DNA from: Coriobacteriales bacterium
GTDB taxonomy: Bacteria > Actinomycetota > Coriobacteriia > Coriobacteriales > Atopobiaceae
Assembly: GCA_029101205.1 (NCBI GenBank)
Contig: JAQXQO010000101.1
Span: forward strand, 1-41,468
Reading direction: 5' to 3'
Length of the DNA: 41,468 nt
A model generated the notes under the pieces. That model made no database searches and was not told the DNA's origin. It saw only the letters and a program-made list of their open reading frames with translations. This document shows positions 36,609 to 41,468 of the stretch, in pieces. The position numbers and the translations under genes were made by a program. Each line of letters begins with the position of its first letter. Within the stretch, counting starts at the first letter, position 1.

Positions 36609-37691
36609 ATGGCAGAAATCGCCGAACCCACGCATGACTCCACGTCTCCCAGAAGGCCCAGCGGGCGCAAGCGCGACCTGCACTCCATGTCCCACTCCGC
36701 CGTCGCCGAGCTGATGGAATCCTTGGGCCAGCCCAAGTTCCGTGTGAAGCAGGTCGAGGAGTGGGTATGGGAGAAGAACGTGAGCTCCTTCGATCAGATG
36801 ACGAACCTACCCAAGACGCTGCGCCAGAGCCTGGCGGAGGTTTGCACGCTGGGCGGCGTCGAGGAGGTCGCCGCGCAGGTGTCCACCGACGGCAGCAAGA
36901 AGTACCTCCTGCGCTTCCCGGACGGCGTGGGCGTTGAGTGCGTCGGCATGCCCACGAAGAACCGCCTTGCCGTGTGCGCATCTACGCAGGCCGGCTGCGG
37001 CATGGGCTGCGCCTTCTGCGCCACCGGCCAGTCCGGCCTGAAGCGCTCCCTTACCGCAGGCGAGATCTACGAGCAGGTCATGCACGTGCGCGACGACTTC
37101 AACACGCGCGTGACGTCCGTCGTGCTCATGGGTCAGGGCGAGCCCTTCATGAACTACGACAACACGCTGGCCGCCCTGAGGAAGCTCAACTCCCCCGAGG
37201 GAGCGGGCATCGGCGCCAGGCACCTGACGGTCTCCACGTGCGGCGTCATCCCCATGATCCTGCGCTTTGCAAACGAGCCCGAGCAGTTCTCCCGGGCCGT
37301 CTCGCTGCACTCCGCCGTGCAGAAGACGCGCGACGCCCTGATGCCTGGCGTAAAGAAGTACTCGCTGGTCCACCTGTACGACGCCATGGGTGAGTACGTG
37401 GACAAGACCGGCCGTCGTCCCACCTACGAGTACGCGCTCATCAAGGGCGTCAACGACAGCGACGAGGAGCTGCGCTACCTGTGCGACTTCTGCCGCGACA
37501 CCCTGGCGCACGTGAACATCATCAAGCTCAACGCCATCCCCGGCTCCAGGTTCCAGCCCGCTAGCGACGAGCGCGCCAACGATTTTGTGCGCTATCTCTC
37601 GAACGTGGGCGTCGAGGCCACCATCCGCAACTCCCGCGGGGCGGACATCGACGCGGCCTGCGGCCAGCTGAGCCAGAAAATCCTGGGCTAG
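36609..37691 (+). CDS. rlmN: 23S rRNA (adenine-2503-C2)-methyltransferase
   Basis: RlmN is a radical-SAM enzyme that methylates A2503 of 23S rRNA and some tRNAs. The 360-residue protein has a helical accessory domain, then the CxxxCxxC motif in GCGMGCAFCATG, the GQGEPFMNYDN segment, STCGVIPMI and SLHSAVQKTRDALMP, and a C-terminal GADIDAACGQL with the methyl-carrying Cys. The ATG at 36609 has AAGGG about 10 nt upstream. It is monocistronic, followed after 97 nt by a terminator. Confidence 0.97.
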   Translation: MAEIAEPTHDSTSPRRPSGRKRDLHSMSHSAVAELMESLGQPKFRVKQVEEWVWEKNVSSFDQMTNLPKTLRQSLAEVCTLGGVEEVAAQVSTDGSKKYLLRFPDGVGVECVGMPTKNRLAVCASTQAGCGMGCAFCATGQSGLKRSLTAGEIYEQVMHVRDDFNTRVTSVVLMGQGEPFMNYDNTLAALRKLNSPEGAGIGARHLTVSTCGVIPMILRFANEPEQFSRAVSLHSAVQKTRDALMPGVKKYSLVHLYDAMGEYVDKTGRRPTYEYALIKGVNDSDEELRYLCDFCRDTLAHVNIIKLNAIPGSRFQPASDERANDFVRYLSNVGVEATIRNSRGADIDAACGQLSQKILG

Positions 37692-37787
37692 CCACCGAAG
37701 CCTGCCGCCGAGTCGCTCGGCCATATTACGCTTCGCAATACAAGAAGTACAGCGTATTAGCGACGCATTACTAGAAGCAATACACCC

Positions 37788-37829
37788 GACCGCCGTCACT
37801 CAATGGAGTGTCGGCGGTCGTTCTCTATT
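37788..37829 (+). terminator. Terminator after rlmN
   Basis: GACCGCCG-T-CACTC pairs with GAGTG-T-CGGCGGTC (one T-T mismatch) around AATG, followed by GTTCTCTATT. Confidence 0.75.
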
Positions 37830-38421
37830 GGCGGGCTTCCTATGATGGAACGTGACGACGGCCTCGAATCAGGCTCGGACGCAAGCTTGGTCCTTCGGAG
37901 TTGCAGACAAATCAGCCAAGCGAAGCGGGCCTCCCTAGCGATGGATTTCGATAGCCCGTAATACGCGTCACCGCACGACGTGACCTGTAGCACGGGGGCT
38001 AATACGGCTGTAGCAAGACGGTGCAATACGCGTTCCCGGCACCCCGTCTGCCTTTCGATGATCAGCGTCGCGCATTCTACCCACGAGCTCGGGCTCTCAG
38101 TACCTAAAACACGGACGCCAAAAACAAGTCCTACGCGTCCTCCTGGAAGGCTACGCCATGACTGCTTTGCTTCATCAGGAGCGCTCTGTGAATAGGCGCA
38201 GCGCAAGACGTATTAACCTGTGTTATTACCTGTTTTACCTGCGTAAATACGTGTTTAGTATCGGTACGGCGCAACCTCATGCCGCACCTCGTACTACAAG
38301 AAAATGCACCATGAATACGTCTGTCTTCGCCTGCGGAGCGCCAGACGATGCACTCCGAACGCATTAATGATCTCGGCTCAGCGCGGCAACCCGGCAAGCC
38401 TTCCCGCTCGCAGAAACCCGC

Positions 38422-38447
38422 GCCTATGTTTCACGTGAAACATAGGC
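38422..38447. promoter_or_regulatory. parS: parS centromere site
   Basis: The 16-bp core TGTTTCACGTGAAACA (38427-38442) is the canonical chromosomal parS bound by ParB, here with no mismatch. The palindrome extends perfectly to 26 bp (38422-38447). It lies about 0.5 kb downstream of parB. ParB would load here and spread, with ParA moving the complex to segregate the origin region. Confidence 0.95.
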
Positions 38448-38570
38448 CTTGCGGCTCCTGCATTCTCACGCACTGCCCAGGACGCCCGCGCTCCAGATGA
38501 GCGAGTGCTCTGTCTGGCTCGCCAACCTCGACGGTCAGGTTTTGTTGCCGCATCTCCCTTGATGCTTCCA

Positions 38571-38604
38571 CTAAACAGATGAGGCACCCACTCAGGATGC
38601 CTCA
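38571..38604 (-). terminator. Possible terminator of the parAB operon
   Basis: TGAGGCA (38580-38586) pairs with TGCCTCA (38598-38604); the minus strand continues TCTGTTTAG. The tail is weak and the hairpin lies 115 nt past the last gene. Confidence 0.45.
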
Positions 38605-38719
38605 CCTCTTGTCGTAATCCATTCGTCTGTATGTCGCATCGACAACTACACAGTCTCCGGCGCGCATTCATCGGTCCGTTTGACCCGACGCCGCGGACCC
38701 TCCGTGTCAGCGGACGAAC

Positions 38720-38965
38720 CTAGTACCCCAGCGACTCCCACTGCGCCTCGGTTCGCGCCTGGTTCGAATGGTCTACGTTGTTCTGTGCCATGGTCTCCTG
38801 CACAATCGGCTTCACCACGTCCATGACGTTCTGGACGGTCTGCTTGGCCGTTGCCACGCGGTCCTGTATCTGGATGCGCTGCTCGTCGCTCAGACCATGG
38901 TTGTAGAACCAGTAACCACCCATCCCAATTGCGGCGGTGCAGAGCAAGAAGTGCCTCACCTTCAT
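38720..38965 (-). CDS. Small membrane protein coupled to parB, function unknown
   Basis: An 81-residue protein, not recognised. It starts MKVRHFLLC, has one short hydrophobic segment (about residues 5-22, FLLCTAAIGMGGYWFYNHG) and then a hydrophilic, probably helical region with repeated Gln/Val/Asp (RIQIQDRVATAKQTVQNVMDVV), like a short coiled coil. Its ATG overlaps the parB stop (ATGA), with GAGGA directly before it, which implies coupled translation. Its place behind parAB makes a membrane-linked segregation role conceivable, but this is speculation. Confidence 0.7.
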   Translation of the reverse strand: MKVRHFLLCTAAIGMGGYWFYNHGLSDEQRIQIQDRVATAKQTVQNVMDVVKPIVQETMAQNNVDHSNQARTEAQWESLGY

Positions 38966-39849
38966 TCCTCATCACTCCCAGCGAAGTCGTTCGTGCCGTC
39001 TAAACGGTTCACGAGCTGAGCAAGCTCTTCTTCTGAGGCAAACTCAATCTCGATACGGTTCTTTCCCCTGACCTGGCGCACCCTGACCTTCGTATTCAGA
39101 GCAGAGCCCAAACGCTTGGCTGCCGTCTGAAACGTCTGTGGTACTTGGCGCTTCTGCTTCGGCGCGGGTTCCGCCTGGGGACCGACAGAAAATAACGGAG
39201 CGAGAGTTTCTGTCTGTCTGACGGAAAGCCCTTCGGCTATCACGCGCTCCGCCAGCCGAATCCTGCCCTCATCGTCAGGTACCGACAAGATTGCGCGGGC
39301 GTGCCCAGATGACAGCTCCCCATCTCGCACGTATTCCTGTACCCGCTCTGGCAGCGCCAGAAGCCTCATCGCATTGGCCACGGCGCTCCTGGACTTCGAC
39401 AGGATGCTCGCCAGCTCTTCCTGAGTGAGCCCGTTCTGCTCCATCAGAAGCTGGTATCCCCTTGCCGCCTCCATGGGGTTTAGGTCTGTGCGCTGAAGGT
39501 TCTCGATGAGGGCTAGCTTCAGCACGTCCTCGTCGCTGATGTCCCGGATGGTCACGGGCACAGACTGCAGGCCGGCGCGGCGCGCCGCCTGATAGCGACG
39601 CTCGCCCGCCACGATCTCGCACCCGTCCCGGTCCTTCCTCACCAGGATGGGCTGCAGCAGTCCGTTCTGCCTTATGGAGTCGGCCAGCTCGTTCAGGGCA
39701 TCCTCGTCGAAGTGCTTGCGGGGCTGGTCCGGGTTGGGGTGTATCTGGTCCACGGGCAGCTCGGCATCGGCAGGGGACTCGCCAACCTCTCCGGCCGTCT
39801 CTCCAAGTAGGGACTCCAGCCCTCGGCCCAGGCCGCCCTTCCTAGCCAC
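38962..39849 (-). CDS. parB: Chromosome-partitioning protein ParB (Spo0J)
   Basis: A 295-residue ParB CTPase/DNA-binding protein. The N-terminus RKGGLGRGLESLL is the ParA-stimulating tail. The ParB/sulfiredoxin fold follows with IHPNPDQPRKHFDEDALNELADSI, the CTP motif GERRYQAARRAG and ENLQRTDLNPMEAARGY. The helix-turn-helix region is LTQEELASILSKSRSAVANAMRLLALP, and a dimerisation domain ends the protein. It overlaps parA by 8 nt. It should bind the parS at 38427, load as a clamp and spread. Confidence 0.96.
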   Translation of the reverse strand: MARKGGLGRGLESLLGETAGEVGESPADAELPVDQIHPNPDQPRKHFDEDALNELADSIRQNGLLQPILVRKDRDGCEIVAGERRYQAARRAGLQSVPVTIRDISDEDVLKLALIENLQRTDLNPMEAARGYQLLMEQNGLTQEELASILSKSRSAVANAMRLLALPERVQEYVRDGELSSGHARAILSVPDDEGRIRLAERVIAEGLSVRQTETLAPLFSVGPQAEPAPKQKRQVPQTFQTAAKRLGSALNTKVRVRQVRGKNRIEIEFASEEELAQLVNRLDGTNDFAGSDEE

Positions 39850-40642
39850 GCCGCACCACTTCCTTGGCCAGCTTCCCGTAGGCCAGGGCCCCCTTGCTCA
39901 CACGTGCGTACATGTTTATGGGCAGGCCATGGCTGGGAGCCTCAGACAGCTTCACGTTGCGCGGGATGATGGTCTTGAAGACCTTCTTGCCAAAGAAGTT
40001 CTGGACCTCCTCCACGACCTGCTTCGAAAGCGTTGTGCGACTGTCATACATGGTCATCAGGACGCCGAAGATCTCAAGGCCCGGGTTCATCTTCGCCTTT
40101 ACCATCTTCATGCTCTCCAGGAGCTTCGTGAGGCCTTCCAGGGCGTAGAACTCGCATTGGATGGGAATCAGCAGCGAGTCGGCGGCCACGAGCGCGTCCA
40201 CGGTCAGCAGGCCCAGCGAAGGAGGGCAGTCGATAAAAACGTAATCGAACTCGTCACGCACGGGCGCCAGGAGGTTCTTCAGACGCATCTCGCGGTTGTC
40301 GGCGTTCACCAGCTCGATCTCCGCACCGGCAAGCGAAATGGTGGCAGGGGCGATGAACACCGTGGGGCACGGGGTCGGCTGGATGATCTGGTCCAGCGGG
40401 ACGTCGTTCATCAAGCAGTCGTAGATGTCAGCGCTGATCTGGTCCTTGTCGACGCCAAAGCCACTCGTGGTATTTCCCTGTGGGTCGAAGTCGATCACGA
40501 GGACCTTCTTCTTGCCTTCGCCCAACGCAGCCGAGAGGTTGATGGCCGTGGTTGTCTTTCCCACGCCGCCCTTCTGGTTGATGATGGCAATGACGCTGGA
40601 GTTCCTGCCAGGCAGGCCTCTCTTTACCGACGTATATCCCAT
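39842..40642 (-). CDS. parA: Chromosome-partitioning ATPase ParA (Soj)
   Basis: A 266-residue Walker-type ATPase that binds DNA non-specifically and moves ParB-parS. Deviant Walker A: NQKGGVGKTTTAINL; A' VLVIDFDPQGN; Walker B YVFIDCPPSLG; and the IPIQCEFYALEGL region. The ATG at 40642 is preceded by AAGGAGGAG with 2 nt; the longer frame to 40738 carries no family sequence. It heads the parA-parB-small membrane protein operon. A GTAATAC motif lies about 52 nt upstream of its ATG (40694-40700). Confidence 0.96.
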   Translation of the reverse strand: MGYTSVKRGLPGRNSSVIAIINQKGGVGKTTTAINLSAALGEGKKKVLVIDFDPQGNTTSGFGVDKDQISADIYDCLMNDVPLDQIIQPTPCPTVFIAPATISLAGAEIELVNADNREMRLKNLLAPVRDEFDYVFIDCPPSLGLLTVDALVAADSLLIPIQCEFYALEGLTKLLESMKMVKAKMNPGLEIFGVLMTMYDSRTTLSKQVVEEVQNFFGKKVFKTIIPRNVKLSEAPSHGLPINMYARVSKGALAYGKLAKEVVRRG

Positions 40643-40904
40643 GTCTCCTCCTTCTGCGACGCTACAGTCGAGCGCTGGCGCCACGGGTCGGATGTAATAC
40701 TTTACACGCTCCCCAAGGCCGAATACCAGTTGCCGCAATCTTGCACTTCCAAACGCACCGAAGCGGCGAGCCCTATACCTGCGCGTCTATCAAACTGGCC
40801 ATTCGCTGTGACAGTATCCATCACAAACGAGACATGAATTCAAAAGCCGAGTCCGCCCGAAGCGTTGGCTGGGCCCCGCCGCAGAGAGTCCAGAATGGTT
40901 AATT

Positions 40905-40989
40905 GTGGGCTGCCCGCCGCCTCAAGCGTGGGCTGCCCGCCACCTCAAGCGTGGGCCACCCGCCACCTCAAGCGTGGGTCGCGCGCCGT
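40905..40989. repeat. 23-bp tandem repeats, about four copies
   Basis: Units begin with GTGGG at 40905, 40928, 40951 and 40974; consensus GTGGGCTGCCCGCC plus a CCTCAAGC joint. The last copy is degenerate. They lie 260-350 bp upstream of parA. Confidence 0.8.
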
Positions 40990-41057
40990 CTCTCTGCGGC
41001 AGGGCCGGCAAAGCTGGCAGCAAGCTGGCCGCGTTTTCCGCATATGACCCGCCGCGC

Positions 41058-41099
41058 CACTCGACCAACGCCATTCGAACAACAGCATTCGAACAACAG
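41058..41099. repeat. 14-bp tandem repeats, cluster 1
   Basis: CATTCGAACAACAG occurs exactly twice (41072-41085 and 41086-41099), preceded by a diverged copy at 41058-41071 (10 of 14 bases). Confidence 0.8.
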
Positions 41100-41236
41100 C
41101 CAAGAAGGGCTTTGGGTCCGGCACCTCGTTTTGCACAAGATCGGGTGAGTGGGGATTTAAGCACCGAGAATGCGGCCGTCAACAAACGAACCTTCTCCGA
41201 GAAGCCCCACCGATAACCAGCACCGTATCGCAACGG

Positions 41237-41278
41237 CATTCACACATCGGCATTCGCACAACGACATTCACACCTCCT
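41237..41278. repeat. 14-bp tandem repeats, cluster 2
   Basis: CATTCACACATCGG, CATTCGCACAACGA and CATTCACACCTCCT follow each other without gaps and share the CATTC..AC..C pattern of cluster 1, 140 bp away. Confidence 0.75.
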
Positions 41279-41408
41279 CAGTTAGAAGAGCCATGATGCC
41301 CATTCCCCGCGCGGCAGACGTTCTCCGCAACACGCGGGAGCTTCTGGATGTCATTTCACAGTTCCGGGGTCCGGCACGCGCTCATCAACCACGCATATTG
41401 ACCACGCA

Positions 41409-41453
41409 TAAGAAAGGGGCGTGCGATTATTCACGAGAAACAAAGGACGCCCC
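41409..41453 (-). terminator. Probable terminator of a gene beyond the right edge
   Basis: On the minus strand GGGGCGT pairs with ACGCCCC across a 24-nt loop, followed by TTTCTTATG. This implies a minus-strand gene ending just outside the window. Confidence 0.45.
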
Positions 41454-41468
41454 CACAACACACCCACC

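Larger units (their letters stand above)
37692..38719. other. Gene-poor kilobase with parS and GTATTAC-like motifs
   Basis: No ORF here is convincing. It carries the rlmN terminator, one exact GTAATAC (37958) with several 6-mer relatives (37754, 38000, 38210), the parS site and a hairpin near 38580. It is AT-richer than its neighbours. Confidence 0.6.
40643..41468. other. Gene-free right end with repeat clusters
   Basis: No ORF is supported over 0.8 kb. It holds the parA promoter zone, a 23-bp repeat array, two 14-bp repeat arrays, and a probable minus-strand terminator at the edge. I found no convincing DnaA box (TTATTCACG at 41428 is only a partial match). Confidence 0.6.

Noticed and set aside
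37796-38206. 136-codon minus-strand ORF between rlmN and parS
   Set aside because: It crosses the rlmN terminator, lacks a ribosome site and shows no domain or membrane pattern.
38158-38367. 69-codon plus-strand ORF with GGAAGG 7 nt upstream
   Set aside because: The ribosome site is fair, but the product has no protein-like pattern and spans motif-rich non-coding DNA. Conservation would be needed to revive it.
40905-41278. CRISPR-like array
   Set aside because: The repeats are directly abutting and lack unique spacers, so they are tandem repeats.
41427-41436. DnaA box
   Set aside because: TTATTCACG differs at two positions from TTATCCACA and stands alone.

Overview
The window reads as a chromosomal segment of a high-GC actinobacterium, most likely of class Coriobacteriia (Olsenella/Atopobium/Collinsella type). 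This is inferred from the G+C-rich coding, Tat-type lipoproteins, a TSCPD-domain protein, a VaFE/LPxTG surface adhesin, WYL regulators in tandem and a parS/ParAB locus. Genus is not established. The parAB genes and a perfect parS at the right end suggest the window lies in the replication-origin half of the chromosome.

Layout, left to right. 1-1.4 kb: 3' end of a PASTA-domain Ser/Thr kinase (+). 1.7-8.9 kb (mostly -): tRNA-Arg(CCT), a small membrane protein coupled to purC, a two-component system (response regulator then HAMP histidine kinase), a Tat lipoprotein, a TSCPD protein and purB. 9.0-14.8 kb (-): a complete oppABCDF-type peptide importer with a terminator-like hairpin between oppA and oppB. 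15.0-18.2 kb (-): argG and argH for arginine synthesis, preceded by a previously unlisted 26-codon leader ORF rich in Arg codons and by a leader RNA with competing stems; then tRNA-Lys(TTT). 18.3-19.8 kb: an M29 aminopeptidase and tRNA-Gly(CCC).

20.0-25.2 kb (+): a 1,644-residue LPxTG adhesin with a thioester (TQXA) head, four SpaA/CnaB-like domains, one of which holds an inserted ricin-type beta-trefoil, and five VaFE (T-Q ester) repeats. A glutaredoxin-like protein follows. 25.4-29.8 kb (-): a 1,451-residue M28-peptidase-like membrane protein whose peptidase fold is split by about 1,000 residues of acidic low-complexity sequence; the expected catalytic Glu-Glu pair reads Ser-Ser.

30.3-32.3 kb (+): two tandem WYL-domain regulators set in an unusual cluster of the 7-mer GTATTAC/GTAATAC, with 12 exact copies in about 2.3 kb. 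The motif also appears in the rlmN-parB gap and upstream of parA. I regard this as the best candidate for an undescribed regulatory system. 32.5-37.7 kb: an exonuclease-DinG helicase fusion and ddl (-), with rlmN divergent (+). 37.7-41.5 kb: a gene-poor kilobase carrying parS, then parA-parB-small membrane protein (-), then about 0.8 kb without genes but with three clusters of short tandem repeats.

The genes combine housekeeping functions (purine and arginine synthesis, peptidoglycan, rRNA methylation, chromosome segregation) with peptide uptake and processing (Opp, M29) and a cell-surface module. Coordinates come from reading the sequence; no similarity search was possible.
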